A program made the position numbers and the translations under genes. Shown here piece by piece: positions 17,246 to 31,937 of a DNA stretch of 64,000 bases. Each line of letters opens with the position of its first letter. Positions within the stretch are counted from its first letter, which is position 1. The DNA comes from Phycisphaeraceae bacterium (GTDB lineage Bacteria; Planctomycetota; Phycisphaerae; Phycisphaerales; Phycisphaeraceae): the NCBI GenBank assembly GCA_029260655.1, contig JAJDCU010000069.1, forward strand, positions 34,852 through 98,851. Reading direction: 5' to 3'. Below the pieces are notes generated by a model. The model searched no databases. It had not been told where the DNA came from and was given only the letters and a program-made list of their open reading frames with translations.

Positions 17246-17881
17246 GCGTGCAGTGTAAAGTCCACGGTTTGGCCGAGCAATGACAGCTACTGACGGCCGC
17301 GTGGGTCGTCTTGGCTCATACATCTATCCCCAGGTCTTCGACCCGTCTCAGCGATCTATAGAAGACTTGATCCAGGCTGTGTCTGAGGACCAGCTCGCGA
17401 ATCATGCGGTGGGTTCGGGCAGGGCGAATTGTCATATAAAGCATGTCAATAACAATGCATATAGATTCGCATCGGTCGGTGTCTCGGGTGATCTGTCGGC
17501 ACCGGTCGTGCGTGATGGTTTCTGCCGGGTCGTCGTAGATCAAGAACCGGATGGCGTGTCTAGCGAAGGTGGATGACGGCCGGTGGTGTGGGTGGATGAG
17601 GCTTAGTTGTGCTGTGGTAAGCGGTAAGTCAGACGGGCTAGCCTCGCCCGCGTGTGTGGTTTTTTCCAGTGCCCATGTCTGACAGGTCGAAAAGTTAGCG
17701 ACGGCGCTGTGTTCGCGGGTTTTCCGCGTGGAAAATCTGATCGATCACCTGTCGCTTTTGTCAGCGGGCGGACACTTGGTTATTGTTTCGCATCAAGAGA
17801 CCCTCGGTGCCTTTGGCCGGGGGGATGGACCGGTGTAAGGACACGACCGGGCAGACACAAGACGGACCCTGTAATCTCGCT
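17246..17881. other. Intergenic region before the respiratory operon, with an AT-rich patch
   Basis: Divergent gap between the PPIase gene and actA. Positions 17430-17475 are AT-rich (TATAAAGCATG, AATAACAATGCATATAG). Two overlapping small frames (17280-17576 plus, 17316-17543 minus) have no recognisable product. The actA promoter should lie here but no single convincing -35/-10 pair was found. Confidence 0.4.
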
Positions 17882-18573
17882 ATGGCTAACGAGCAGACCC
17901 AGCCGAACAAATTTGTATTTCCGAAGTGGGCGAATTATTTGCTGCCGGCGATCGTTCTCAGCGTCGTCGGGGGCGGGTTGTTGGTGCCGGTGGTCGTTGG
18001 GCTGGGTTTGTCCGCGAACACCCTGAACGTGGGGTATGCCCCCGTGCAGCCCGTGCCGTACAGCCACGCCATGCACGTCGGCGAGCTAGGCATGGACTGC
18101 CGGTACTGCCACACCACGGTCGATGACGCCTCGTTTGCGGCGATCCCCCCGACACAGACCTGCATGAACTGCCACGCGACCGTCCGGGCCGACAGCCCCC
18201 GGCTCGCGCCGCTCGTCGAGAGCTATGAGACCGGCCAGCCAGTTAGCTGGGTCAAGGTCCACGACCTGCCCGACTACGTCTACTTCAATCACTCGGCCCA
18301 CGTGAACAAGGGCGTGAGCTGCGTCAGTTGCCACGGCCGGGTCGACAAAATGGAAGTCGTGCAGCAGATGAAGCCGCTGAGCATGGCCTGGTGCCTGGAT
18401 TGCCACCGGACCCCGCAGAAACACCTGCGTCCGCTAGACAAGGTCACCGACCTGGCGTGGACCCCCGCTCAGCTCAGCGGAGAAACACCCGCGCAGGCTC
18501 AGCTACGGATCGGTTTGGAACAGAAAAAAGCGCTACAGATCAACGACACGGCCTTTATGACGAGTTGCTCCAC

Positions 18574-18586
<13 letters not shown>
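17882..18586 (+). CDS. actA: Alternative complex III pentahaem cytochrome c subunit ActA
   Basis: A protein of 234 residues. ATG at 17882 follows the frame's non-coding 5' extension. A membrane anchor (LLPAIVLSVVGGGLLVPVVVGLGL) near the N-terminus holds the protein in the inner membrane. Five haem c motifs follow: CRYCH (73), CMNCH (94), CVSCH (147), CLDCH (171) and CSTCH (229). In known complexes ActA passes electrons from the iron-sulphur/quinol-oxidising part toward the monohaem ActE and onward carriers. It is the first gene of the operon. Its stop codon overlaps the likely actB start by 13 bases, indicating coupled translation. Confidence 0.92.
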
Positions 18587-21768
<3,182 letters not shown>

Positions 21769-21771
21769 ACC

Positions 21772-23262
21772 ATGGCGACGATCACTACCCAACACGAGAT
21801 GGACCGGCCGTTGGTCGACAATACGATCGACGACCCCACACAGCGCGCGCAGCTGGTCCTGGGCGGCAACGACTTCACCACCGTGACCGACAAGGTCACC
21901 GGCATCGCCGCGGGCAAGCCCCCGATCGGCTGGTGGATCGCGTTCGCGCTCGCCCTGAGTCTGCTGACCATGCTCGGGGCCCTGATCGGTTACCTGTTCA
22001 CGACCGGGGTGGGCGTGTGGGGCAACAACCAGCCGGTGAGCTGGGGCTTCCCGATCATCAACTTCGTGTTCTGGGTCGGCATCGGCCACGCGGGGACGCT
22101 GATCTCGGCGATCCTGTTCCTGTTCAGGCAGAACTGGCGTACCGCGATCAACCGCTTCGCCGAGGCCATGACGATCTTCGCCGTCATGTGCGCCGGGCTG
22201 TTCCCGGGGATCCACGTCGGCCGGCCCTGGCTGGCGTACTGGCTTGCGCCGGTCCCCAACCAGATGGGGATGTGGCCTCAGTTCCGTTCGCCGCTTCTGT
22301 GGGACGTCTTTGCCGTCGGCACCTACGCGACCGTGTCGCTGTTGTTCTGGTACGTCGGGATGGTCCCGGACCTGGCGACCCTCCGCGACCGCTGCAAGAA
22401 CAAGTACGGTCAGATGGCCTATGGCCTATTCAGCCTCGGGTGGACAGGGTCCAGCCGGCACTGGCACCGATACGAGAAGGCCTACCTGCTGCTGGCCGCC
22501 TTGGCGACCCCGCTGGTGCTCTCGGTCCACTCGGTCGTGTCCTTCGACTTCGCCGTCGCACAACTCCCGGGTTGGCACACCACGATCTTCCCGCCCTACT
22601 TCGTCGCCGGGGCGATCTACGGCGGGTTCGCGATGGTCATCACCCTCGCCGTCCCCGCACGCTACATTCTGGGCCTAAGAGATCTGATCACCGACCGGCA
22701 CATCGAGAACTGCTGCAAGGTCATGCTCGGGACCGGGATGATCGTCGCCTACGCCTACTCCATCGAGTTCTTCGTCGCCTGGTACTCCGGGCACCACTAC
22801 GAGAAGTACGCCTTCCTGAACCGCGCGCTTGGGCCCTACCAGTGGGCGTATGGCACGATGATCTTCTGCAACATCATCGGCCCGCAGATCCTCTGGTTCA
22901 AGTGGTGTCGGCGGAACGTCTTTACCATCATGTTCGCCGCGATGTGCGTGAATGTGGGGATGTGGTTCGAGCGGTTCGTGATCGTCGTGACCAGCCTGCA
23001 CCGGGACTTCCTGCCGTCGAGCTGGGCCATGTTCAAGCCGACCTGGGTCGACATCGGGATGCTGGTCGGGTCGTTCGGGCTGTTCTTCACGTTCTTCCTG
23101 CTGTTCTGCAAGTTCCTGCCGGTGATCGCGATGGCGGAGATCAAGACCGTGATGCCCCAGGCCCACGACATCGTGCACGAGCCCGGCGAGCCTTACAACC
23201 CCGACGAAGACCAGGCCGACTACCGCCCCGACCACCCGATCACCGACAGGGAGGGCCGTTAG
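21772..23262 (+). CDS. actC: Alternative complex III quinol-binding membrane subunit ActC (NrfD family)
   Basis: A protein of 496 residues and about ten membrane helices, in the NrfD/polysulphide reductase family. The N-terminal 45 residues are polar and cytosolic. Characteristic segments include [15 protein letters not shown] (helix with His, near the quinol site in relatives), [35 protein letters not shown] and [10 protein letters not shown]. ActC binds the quinol and anchors ActB in the membrane. ATG lies three bases after the actB stop, and the stop abuts the actD start with no gap, so all are one transcript. Confidence 0.92.
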   Translation: MATITTQHEMDRPLVDNTIDDPTQRAQLVLGGNDFTTVTDKVTGIAAGKPPIGWWIAFALALSLLTMLGALIGYLFTTGVGVWGNNQPVSWGFPIINFVFWVGIGHAGTLISAILFLFRQNWRTAINRFAEAMTIFAVMCAGLFPGIHVGRPWLAYWLAPVPNQMGMWPQFRSPLLWDVFAVGTYATVSLLFWYVGMVPDLATLRDRCKNKYGQMAYGLFSLGWTGSSRHWHRYEKAYLLLAALATPLVLSVHSVVSFDFAVAQLPGWHTTIFPPYFVAGAIYGGFAMVITLAVPARYILGLRDLITDRHIENCCKVMLGTGMIVAYAYSIEFFVAWYSGHHYEKYAFLNRALGPYQWAYGTMIFCNIIGPQILWFKWCRRNVFTIMFAAMCVNVGMWFERFVIVVTSLHRDFLPSSWAMFKPTWVDIGMLVGSFGLFFTFFLLFCKFLPVIAMAEIKTVMPQAHDIVHEPGEPYNPDEDQADYRPDHPITDREGR

Positions 23263-23880
23263 ATGGCACAGGACCCGTCCACGATCGAATCGGCCACCGG
23301 CAGCGAGCAAATTCTGCACGGGGTCATCGCCGAGTTCGAGACGGTCAACGACGTCATGCACGCCGCGAAGAAGACCCGCGATGAGGGCTTCAAGCACTGG
23401 GATGTGCACAGCCCGTTCCCGATCCACGGGATCGACGCCGCGATCGGGATCCGCCCGACGATCCTGCCTTGGATCGTGCTGATCTGCGGGCTTACCGGGA
23501 TGTGCGCCGGGCTGGTGCTGGCGATCGGGACGATGGCGACGGACTTCGACGTGCCGGGCCTGCCCGGCGCGGCCGCGCCGATCCACGGGTACACCTTCAT
23601 GATCTCCGGCAAGCCGTTTAACAGCCTCCCGGCATACATCCCGGTTGTGTTCGAGTTGACGATCCTGCTGTCCGCGTTCGGCGCGGTGTTCGGGATGCTT
23701 CTGCTCAACCGCCTGCCCAAGCTGTACAACCCGCTATTAAAAAGCGTGAACTTCAGACGCTCGACCGCGGACCGATTCTTCATCGAAGTCCAGGCCCGCG
23801 ATCGGCGGTTCGATCAGGATAAGACCGCCAAGTTCCTTGAGGGGCTGGGCGCTGTTTCGGTCGAGTTGATCGAGGACTGA
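23263..23880 (+). CDS. actD: Alternative complex III subunit ActD (DUF3341)
   Basis: A protein of 205 residues starting on the base after the actC stop codon. A cytosolic N-terminal domain (GVIAEFETVNDVMHAAKKTRDEGFKHWDVHSPFP) has the alpha/beta layout of DUF3341. Two membrane helices follow (ILPWIVLICGLTGMCAGLVL and VFELTILLSAFGAVFGMLLL). The polar tail ends EVQARDRRFDQDKTAKFLEGLGA, the usual DUF3341 closing segment. A structural subunit without cofactor. Confidence 0.92.
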   Translation: MAQDPSTIESATGSEQILHGVIAEFETVNDVMHAAKKTRDEGFKHWDVHSPFPIHGIDAAIGIRPTILPWIVLICGLTGMCAGLVLAIGTMATDFDVPGLPGAAAPIHGYTFMISGKPFNSLPAYIPVVFELTILLSAFGAVFGMLLLNRLPKLYNPLLKSVNFRRSTADRFFIEVQARDRRFDQDKTAKFLEGLGAVSVELIED

Positions 23881-23964
23881 CAAGACCCAAGCCCGGTGGA
23901 TCGGCCGTAGCGCCGACGCCCGGCTGACCGAGCCCGACTGGTTAGATGTAAGCGTGAGAGACCG

Positions 23965-24699
23965 ATGCTCAAGAGGATCACCGAAGACCTGAAACTGCCC
24001 GCCCCGCCGTTCTGGCTGATTGCTGGGCTGCTGATCTTGCTGAGCCTGCACCTGGTGCCGCTGGCGTTGATCGCCCGGGCACGGGTCTCTTCGTCGACCA
24101 AGCCCCGCCCGCACATGATTCTGGACATGGACAAGCAGGCCAAGCTCAAGGCCCAGCGTGCATCCTCGATCTTTGCCGACGGCCGGGCGATGCGTCCGCC
24201 GGTGCCCGGCACGGTCGCCTGGGGGCCTGGCGCTAATACCCCTGACGCCGACCACCTCGCCGAAGACGACCACTACTTCCGCGGGTACAAGCTGGTGAAG
24301 AGCCCGGCTGGCGGAGGGACGGACATCGAATATTTCCAGGGCTTCCCCGACCGCGTGACGGTCGACGAGGCGCTTCTCCTGCGTGGCCAACGCAAGTTCA
24401 ATACCTACTGCTTCCCCTGCCACGGGTACGGCGGGCAGGGCGACGGCCCGATCCATCAGCGAGCGCTTAAGATCGGCGCCGGCACGACCGGGTGGGTCCC
24501 GCCAAGTGACCTGACCGATGCCGAACGCGCCGCCCGGCCGGAGGGGCATCTGTTTAACTCGATCACCAACGGCATCCGTAACATGGCCGGGTACGGCAGG
24601 CAGATCCCGGTCCAGGACCGCTGGGCGATCGTCGCGTATCTGCGGGCATTGCAGCTACGTCAAAACGCGCCGCCGGAGTTGGCCGGCGAGATCCAGTAA
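23965..24699 (+). CDS. actE: Alternative complex III monohaem cytochrome c subunit ActE
   Basis: A protein of 244 residues beginning ATG at 23965, 84 bases after actD. One N-terminal membrane helix (FWLIAGLLILLSLHLVPLALI) anchors it. A polar linker of about 100 residues leads to a class I cytochrome c domain with CFPCHGYGGQGDGP (haem attachment at 151-155). The likely axial Met lies in NGIRNMAGYG. It takes electrons from ActA and hands them to the fused cytochrome of CoxB or to a soluble carrier. The anchor is a non-cleaved helix; no lipobox Cys was seen. Confidence 0.88.
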   Translation: MLKRITEDLKLPAPPFWLIAGLLILLSLHLVPLALIARARVSSSTKPRPHMILDMDKQAKLKAQRASSIFADGRAMRPPVPGTVAWGPGANTPDADHLAEDDHYFRGYKLVKSPAGGGTDIEYFQGFPDRVTVDEALLLRGQRKFNTYCFPCHGYGGQGDGPIHQRALKIGAGTTGWVPPSDLTDAERAARPEGHLFNSITNGIRNMAGYGRQIPVQDRWAIVAYLRALQLRQNAPPELAGEIQ

Positions 24700-24788
24700 G
24701 TAAGCGTAAACCGGCCCCGCGCCCAACGGCGGGTGGGGCGACGAAACGAGACGAGACCAGACTTCAACATATACCGGAGCGATACACC

Positions 24789-26225
24789 TTGGCTCACCAT
24801 CCAGAGCCCCAACTCAAAGACGCCGACAGACGCCGACTGGGCGCAGGCGCGCGGTCGTTCGGCTGGACGGCGATCGTCGTCGGTGTGGTCGCGCTGATCG
24901 CCGCGGCGCTATTGGCGAAGATGGGCGATGGCGGCCTGGAGCGGTTCGGGTTCGCCTATGTCCTGAATTACGCCTACTTCCTGAGCATCTCGCTGGGCGC
25001 GTTGTGCATCGTCCTGGTGACGCACATCTTCCGAGCTAGCTGGGTCGTGGTGATCCGCCGGATCGCCGAGGTGATGGCTGCGAACATGCCGGTCATGGCT
25101 GTGCTGTTCATCCCCATCCTGCTGTACGTCCTGATGGGCGACGGGATGCTGTACCCCTGGGCGGCGAAGAAGTTCGATAACCCGTCGGCTGGTGGGCATC
25201 ACGCATCGGTTGAAACCCACGAAACACAAATCGTCACCGTCTCGACTGAGCCCGCTGCCGAAGAACACGGCGGGCATCAAGCGGCCCACGCCGTCGAAGG
25301 TGATGCGGCCCACGCCGAAGTTGGACTGGCCGCGTCGCGCGATGCCCACCACGGGGAACTGGTCGACGTGCTGGTCCCCGGCAAACGGCCCTACCTCACA
25401 CGCTCGTTTTTCACCGCACGCTGGGTGTTCTACCTTGTTCTCTGGTCCGGGCTTGGGCTTTTCTTCCTCAAGACCTCGACCGCCCAGGAGTCCGGCGGCG
25501 ATAAGGCGAAGCTGACCCGCAAGATGGAGGTGCTGGCTGCGCCCGGGACGCTGCTGTTTGCCCTGACCATCACGTTTGCGGCGTTTGACCTGGTCATGTC
25601 GCTGGACCCGGTATGGTTCTCGACGATGTGGGGCGTGTACTTCTTCGCCGGTTCGATGATGGGGGCGTTTGCGACGCTGATCCTGGCGTTGATGGCCCTG
25701 CAACGGTTTGGTTACGTTCCCAGCGTCTCGGCCGAGCACTACCACGACCTGGGCAAGCTGCTGTTCACGTTCGTGTTCTTCTGGGGCTACATCGCGTTCA
25801 GCCAGTTCATGCTAATCTGGTACGCCAACCTGCCGGAGACCAACTACTGGTTCGAGCTGCGTGGGATCACCTCAGAGGCCGGCTCGCCTTACATCGCCGG
25901 GTGGACCTGTGTCGCCTGGGTATTGTTGTTCGGGCACCTGCTGATCCCGTTTGCGGGTCTTTTATCGCGTTGGATCAAGCGTAGCCGGAAGCTGCTGGCT
26001 TTCTGGGCGATCTGGCTGCTGGTGATGCACTGGGTGGATCACTGGTGGGTCGTGATGCCCCACTACGCCAGCCCGGCTGTGACGTTTGGGCCCGTCGAGG
26101 TGCTTTGCCTGATCGGCGTCGGCGGTGTGGCGATCGGCGGCGCGGTGTTGTGTGCGACCCGGCAGGGGCTGATCGCCGCGGGCGACCCCAGGCTTGGCGA
26201 GTCGTTGTCGTACGGCAACATCTAA
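24789..26225 (+). CDS. actF: Alternative complex III quinol-binding-type membrane subunit ActF
   Basis: A protein of 478 residues from a TTG at 24789, with GGAG about nine bases upstream. Ten membrane helices are expected; those around WVVVIRRIAEVMAANMPVMAVLFIPILLYVL and SLDPVWFSTMWGVYFFAGSMM match the ActF/NrfD-like pattern. Residues 131-190, between early helices, are a His-, Ala- and Glu-rich low-complexity insertion (HH, HE, EEHGGHQAAHAVEG, DAHHGE) longer than a plain loop. A polar N-terminal tail precedes the first helix. Known role: integral partner of ActC in complex III. Confidence 0.9.
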   Translation: MAHHPEPQLKDADRRRLGAGARSFGWTAIVVGVVALIAAALLAKMGDGGLERFGFAYVLNYAYFLSISLGALCIVLVTHIFRASWVVVIRRIAEVMAANMPVMAVLFIPILLYVLMGDGMLYPWAAKKFDNPSAGGHHASVETHETQIVTVSTEPAAEEHGGHQAAHAVEGDAAHAEVGLAASRDAHHGELVDVLVPGKRPYLTRSFFTARWVFYLVLWSGLGLFFLKTSTAQESGGDKAKLTRKMEVLAAPGTLLFALTITFAAFDLVMSLDPVWFSTMWGVYFFAGSMMGAFATLILALMALQRFGYVPSVSAEHYHDLGKLLFTFVFFWGYIAFSQFMLIWYANLPETNYWFELRGITSEAGSPYIAGWTCVAWVLLFGHLLIPFAGLLSRWIKRSRKLLAFWAIWLLVMHWVDHWWVVMPHYASPAVTFGPVEVLCLIGVGGVAIGGAVLCATRQGLIAAGDPRLGESLSYGNI

Positions 26226-26238
26226 AGGATCAAGACCG

Positions 26239-26553
26239 ATGGCTTCTGGCTCTCACGATATCAACGTCAAGCTCCTGGCCCTGATGGGCGTGCTCAGCGC
26301 GATCCTGGTTTACGCCCTGATCATCTCGACCCAGGCCTGGTTCAGGTACGAGTTCCAGCAGGAGTACGACCGCAAGTTCGTCCAGACCCCGTTCGCCGAG
26401 CTGGTGGAGTTGAAACAGACACAGTTGGACGCGCTCAACGCGCCGGCGCACCACGCCGACCCGATAGAGCGCGACCGTGTGGTCATCCCGATAGACGATG
26501 CGATCCGGGGCGTGGTGGCGAAGTACGGCCGGCATAGCGGCGCGGGGCAGTAA
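26239..26553 (+). CDS. Small membrane protein in the alternative complex III operon
   Basis: A protein of 104 residues starting ATG at 26239, 13 bases after the actF stop. It has one N-terminal membrane helix (LLALMGVLSAILVYALIIST). A soluble domain of about 70 residues follows, probably facing the periplasm, with an EFQQEYDRKFVQTPFAELVELKQTQLDALN helix and an IPIDDAIRGVVAKYG end. I recognise no named family. Its place between actF and sco suggests an assembly factor or extra structural subunit. Confidence 0.65.
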   Translation: MASGSHDINVKLLALMGVLSAILVYALIISTQAWFRYEFQQEYDRKFVQTPFAELVELKQTQLDALNAPAHHADPIERDRVVIPIDDAIRGVVAKYGRHSGAGQ

Positions 26554-26649
26554 TACAGATACCCGCCACGGCTAAGGTGCCGGAATAGGCGGGTGAGGCA
26601 ATAAACAGTGCGACGGTGGCCAGGCGGGCGACCCCGTACAAGGTGAATC

Positions 26650-27567
26650 ATGAGACGTGTCCGATCAATCCGAGTGTTGCCCGCGATCGTGGGCCTGTGT
26701 CTGACGGCCCTGATGGGTCCGGCGGCGCAGGTGGCTTACGCCCAGGCGTACGCGCCCCAGGCTTCGCCCCCGCCGGCCGATACCGAGTCCGGGCAGCTCG
26801 ATGGCGTCGACATGGACTACCACCTGGGCGCGCAGGTTTCCCAGGATCTTGTTTTTACCGATTCCACCGGCCAGCGCGTCCGGCTCGGCGACTACTTCGA
26901 CGGCCGACGACCCGTGATCCTCCAACTGGGCTACTACCAGTGCCCGATGCTCTGCGGGATGGTCTTCCAGGGCGTGCGCAAGGCGGTTGCAGAGGTGGAC
27001 CTGGCGCCGGGCGAGGATTACCAGATCATCACGGTCAGCATCGACCCGGCCGAGACACCCTCGCTGGCGAAGATGAAGAAGGAAACCTTCGTCAAGGGGC
27101 TGTACCCCGGGGGGGACGAAGACGCCGCCGAGGCCGGCTGGCATTTCATGGTCGGCGAGTCGCACATGATCGAGCAACTGGCCGACGAGGTCGGGTTCGG
27201 TTTTAAGTGGGTCCGGGCCCAGCAGCAGTTCGCGCACCCGGCGGTGATCATGATCCTCTCACCCGACGGCACGGTCACCCGGTACCTCTCCGGGGTCAAA
27301 TATGACCCGCAGACACTTCGTCTGTCACTGGTCGAGGCGTCGGAGGGGAAGGTCGGCTCGTTGATAGACCAGTTCCTGCTGACCTGCCTGCACTACGACC
27401 CCAGCGTGGGGACGTATTCGGCGACGGCGATGGGGATCATGCGGCTCGGCGGGGCGGTGACCGTTATCGCGATGTTGATCGCAATCGGGTTTTATTTGTG
27501 GCGGGATCACCGCCGACGCAACCAATCGCACACACACACCGCGGCGACACCCGCGGCGCAGGGCTAG
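26650..27567 (+). CDS. SCO1/SenC-family copper chaperone for cytochrome oxidase
   Basis: A protein of 305 residues. A signal peptide (1-31, ending AYAQ) leads to a thioredoxin-like SCO domain with the copper-binding CPMLC (CxxxC) at about residue 98 and the His ligand in FAHPAVIM. A second membrane helix (GGAVTVIAMLIAIGFYLW) near the C-terminus tethers it, followed by a short basic, His-containing tail. SCO proteins insert copper into the CuA site of subunit II, encoded by the next gene. It starts about 95 bases after the small membrane protein. Confidence 0.9.
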   Translation: MRRVRSIRVLPAIVGLCLTALMGPAAQVAYAQAYAPQASPPPADTESGQLDGVDMDYHLGAQVSQDLVFTDSTGQRVRLGDYFDGRRPVILQLGYYQCPMLCGMVFQGVRKAVAEVDLAPGEDYQIITVSIDPAETPSLAKMKKETFVKGLYPGGDEDAAEAGWHFMVGESHMIEQLADEVGFGFKWVRAQQQFAHPAVIMILSPDGTVTRYLSGVKYDPQTLRLSLVEASEGKVGSLIDQFLLTCLHYDPSVGTYSATAMGIMRLGGAVTVIAMLIAIGFYLWRDHRRRNQSHTHTAATPAAQG

Positions 27568-27590
27568 ACGCCTAAGGGATAGGAACGCGG

Positions 27591-28607
27591 ATGCTGGCGA
27601 TCCTCGCACAAACAGACAAGACGTTATTCCTGCCGCCCGGGAGGTCGACCTTCGCCGGGACGCACGACGGGCTTTACAACTTCGTGCTGTGGATGAGCGT
27701 GTTCTGGCTGGTCCTGATTGCCGGGCTGCTGGTCTACTTCGTCATCAAGTACCGCCGAAAGAGCCCCCACGACGTGCCGGAAGGCCCGACGCACTCGACG
27801 GCGATCGAGCTGGGCTGGACCCTCCCGCCGTTGATCCTGGTCATGATCATCTTCGTCTGGGGCTTCCGCGGGTTCAGGGACATGAACCAGGCGCCCAACG
27901 GCGCGTACCAGGTCATCGTCAATGCCTCGAAGTGGAACTGGTCTTTCACCTACGGTGAAGGCGCCAACGCCTCGCAGCTTCACGTCCCGGTCGACACCCC
28001 GATCAGCCTGGTGCTTACCTCCAGCGACGTGATCCACAGCTTCTTCGTCCCCGAGTTCCGCGTGAAGAAGGACGCGGTCCCCGGGCGGTACAACAAGGCA
28101 TGGTTCCAGGCGACCCAGGTCGGCGAATACAACCTGTTCTGCACCGAGTATTGCGGCAAGAGCCATTCGCAGATGATCTCGAAGGTGGTCGTCCATACCA
28201 AGGAAGACTACGCCGTCTGGCTGGAGAAGCAGATGCGGTGGTGGGAGGGCGAAAAGCCCGCCGACGTCGGCATGAAGGTATACACTCAGCGCGGCTGCAA
28301 GCAGTGCCACTCCCTGGACGGTGTTGACGGCGACGGCCCGAGCTGGAAGGACCTTTTCGGCAGCACCCGCAGCTTCGCCGACGGCACGACCCGGGTGGCC
28401 GACGAAGACTACATCCGCGAATCGATCCTCAACCCCGGCAGCCAGGTCGTCGCCGGGTTTGACAACGTCATGCCGACCTTCCAGGGCCAGATCAAGGACC
28501 CGGAGGTCACCGGCGTGATCGAATACCTCAAGTCGATCAGCACGCATTACGAAGGCGCGGTGCTTGAGGTGATGCCGGGCGCCGCCGAGGCCCCGCCGGC
28601 CGAATAA
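27591..28607 (+). CDS. coxB: Cytochrome c oxidase subunit II with fused cytochrome c domain
   Basis: A protein of 338 residues. Two membrane helices form the N-terminal anchor (VLWMSVFWLVLIAGLLVYFV and PPLILVMIIFVWGF). The CuA domain is at about 100-200, with CTEYCGKSHSQM giving the Cys-x3-Cys-x3-His-x2-Met ligand set from residue 184. A linker follows, and then a cytochrome c domain with CKQCH at 236-240 and a probable axial Met in NVMPTF. This fused layout defines caa3-type oxidases, which accept electrons directly at the C-terminal haem. It starts 23 bases after sco. Confidence 0.93.
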   Translation: MLAILAQTDKTLFLPPGRSTFAGTHDGLYNFVLWMSVFWLVLIAGLLVYFVIKYRRKSPHDVPEGPTHSTAIELGWTLPPLILVMIIFVWGFRGFRDMNQAPNGAYQVIVNASKWNWSFTYGEGANASQLHVPVDTPISLVLTSSDVIHSFFVPEFRVKKDAVPGRYNKAWFQATQVGEYNLFCTEYCGKSHSQMISKVVVHTKEDYAVWLEKQMRWWEGEKPADVGMKVYTQRGCKQCHSLDGVDGDGPSWKDLFGSTRSFADGTTRVADEDYIRESILNPGSQVVAGFDNVMPTFQGQIKDPEVTGVIEYLKSISTHYEGAVLEVMPGAAEAPPAE

Positions 28608-28680
28608 CGAGATTTACACGCCGCCTTAAGAACACGGCGGCAAGCGAGCAACCGCACACAGCGCGGAGCAAGGATAAGCG

Positions 28681-30402
<1,722 letters not shown>

Positions 30403-30445
30403 AGACCGTCACGACGCCGACCCCCGGCCCCGAGACATCACGGAT

Positions 30446-31504
30446 ATGAGCAGCGATAGCGCCCCACAACCAGATAAGGCCCACGGCGGACACGACAACC
30501 GCCCGCCGCACTTGGCGCACCATTTCGAGACGCCCAAGCAGCAGTTCGAGTCCGGCAAGCTTGGGATGTGGCTGTTCCTGGCGACCGAGATCCTGATGTT
30601 CGGCGGGCTGTTCTGCGCCTACGCGATCTACCGGGGCAACCACCAGGACGTTTTCCTTTATGGGTACGGCGCGCTGGACAAGATGTGGGGCGCAACCAAC
30701 ACGGTCGTCCTGCTGGCCAGCTCACTGACGATGGCCTGGGCCGTCCGCGCGGCGCAGAAGGGTCAGCAGAAGCTGCTGATCGCGATGCTCGTCGCCACAT
30801 TCATGGGCGGCGTGGGGTTCATGGGCATCAAGGCGGTCGAGTACAAGGCCAAGTACGACCACAACCTGTTCCCCGGCCAGCAGTTCAACGCCTTCTACTA
30901 CGAATCGGGCAAACCCAAATATCCCGAGAAGCTGGCCCACGCGATCGAATACATTGATGGCCGAAACGCCGGCCGCGGGGGAGCATCTCACGGCACTGAC
31001 GGCCAGGGCGGCGAGCACTCGGATGCCGCCCCCGCCCCCGGAGAGGGGCAGGTGCTTCAAGGTGCCGGGCACCAGCAGGCGGAAGCTGACGCACAGGCCC
31101 CGGCTGCGGTGATCGTGACCGCTTCTTTTGCGCCGCCCGCCGATGTGACCAACCTCGCCCCCCCCGCAAGCCCAGCCGACGCCGGGGTGCTCGATTCGGC
31201 GATCGATCACGCGGGGGTTGTTCAGACGCCGCACGCCGGGCACACACAAATCCTGTGGGAAGACCTTTCCCAGACCGAGCGGGGCAAGGTCCACATCTTC
31301 TTTGAGATCTACTTCCTTATGACCGGGCTGCACGGCCTGCACGTGCTGATCGGCATGGGCCTGATCGGCTGGCTGATCCTCAAGGCCAGGGCTCGCACCT
31401 TCGGTAAAGAGTACTTCACCCCGGTCGACGTCATCGGCCTGTACTGGCACCTGGTCGACCTGATCTGGATCTTTCTGTTCCCCTTGCTGTACCTGATTCA
31501 CTAA
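30446..31504 (+). CDS. coxC: Cytochrome c oxidase subunit III with a long low-complexity insertion
   Basis: A protein of 352 residues from ATG at 30446; a TTG at 30380 inside coxA is an unlikely start. The subunit III core is clear: KLGMWLFLATEILMFGGLFCAYAIYR, KVHIFFEIYFLMTGLHGLHVLIGM and GLYWHLVDLIWIFLFPLLYLI. Between these, residues 171-268 are a Gly/Ala/His/Glu/Pro-rich segment with no counterpart in typical subunit III of 180-260 residues. The N-terminal 35 residues are also His-rich. It stabilises subunit I and its proton uptake path. The insertion is on the same strand and in frame, so not a sequencing break. Confidence 0.88.
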   Translation: MSSDSAPQPDKAHGGHDNRPPHLAHHFETPKQQFESGKLGMWLFLATEILMFGGLFCAYAIYRGNHQDVFLYGYGALDKMWGATNTVVLLASSLTMAWAVRAAQKGQQKLLIAMLVATFMGGVGFMGIKAVEYKAKYDHNLFPGQQFNAFYYESGKPKYPEKLAHAIEYIDGRNAGRGGASHGTDGQGGEHSDAAPAPGEGQVLQGAGHQQAEADAQAPAAVIVTASFAPPADVTNLAPPASPADAGVLDSAIDHAGVVQTPHAGHTQILWEDLSQTERGKVHIFFEIYFLMTGLHGLHVLIGMGLIGWLILKARARTFGKEYFTPVDVIGLYWHLVDLIWIFLFPLLYLIH

Positions 31505-31552
31505 GCTGTTAGCCTCGGATATATAATCACACCGATACCCTGAGCCCACGAC

Positions 31553-31909
31553 ATGAGCGATGCACATACGAACGACGACCACAATCACGGGATCGGACAC
31601 ATCACCCCGGTCAGCCTGCTGGTCGGCATCTTCGCGCTGCTGATCTTCTTTACCGTCCTGACGGTAGCCGTGACGTATGTCGACCTGGGCCCGGCGAACA
31701 TCTGGATCGCCCTGGGCGTGGCGGTGGTCAAGGGCGCCCTGGTCGGGCTGTATTTCATGCACCTGCGATACGATTCGCCTTTCAACGGCCTGATCCTGGT
31801 CACCGCGTTCCTGTTCCTGGCGGTCTTCATCGGGATCTCGTTGATGGACACCGGCGAGTACCAACGGAACATCCCGCCCCCGCCGACCGTCCGCCCGGTC
31901 ACGGGTTGA
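31553..31909 (+). CDS. coxD: Cytochrome c oxidase subunit IV, caa3/bacterial type
   Basis: A protein of 118 residues starting ATG at 31553, 48 bases after coxC. Three membrane helices fit the prokaryotic oxidase subunit IV pattern (SLLVGIFALLIFFTVLTVAVTYV, IWIALGVAVVKGALVGLYFMHL, LILVTAFLFLAVFIGISLM). A short His-rich N-terminus (HTNDDHNHGIGH) resembles those of the neighbouring subunits. Last recognisable gene of the operon. Confidence 0.9.
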   Translation: MSDAHTNDDHNHGIGHITPVSLLVGIFALLIFFTVLTVAVTYVDLGPANIWIALGVAVVKGALVGLYFMHLRYDSPFNGLILVTAFLFLAVFIGISLMDTGEYQRNIPPPPTVRPVTG

Positions 31910-31937
31910 TGCGCTTGATCGGCGACTTCACGACGCG

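Noticed and set aside
17280..17576. Two small overlapping frames on opposite strands before actA
   Set aside because: Neither has a convincing start or any familiar motif; left as intergenic.
21933..23384. 483-residue plus-strand frame overlapping actC
   Set aside because: Arg-rich out-of-frame translation of the actC region; actC has the conserved membrane protein in the other frame.
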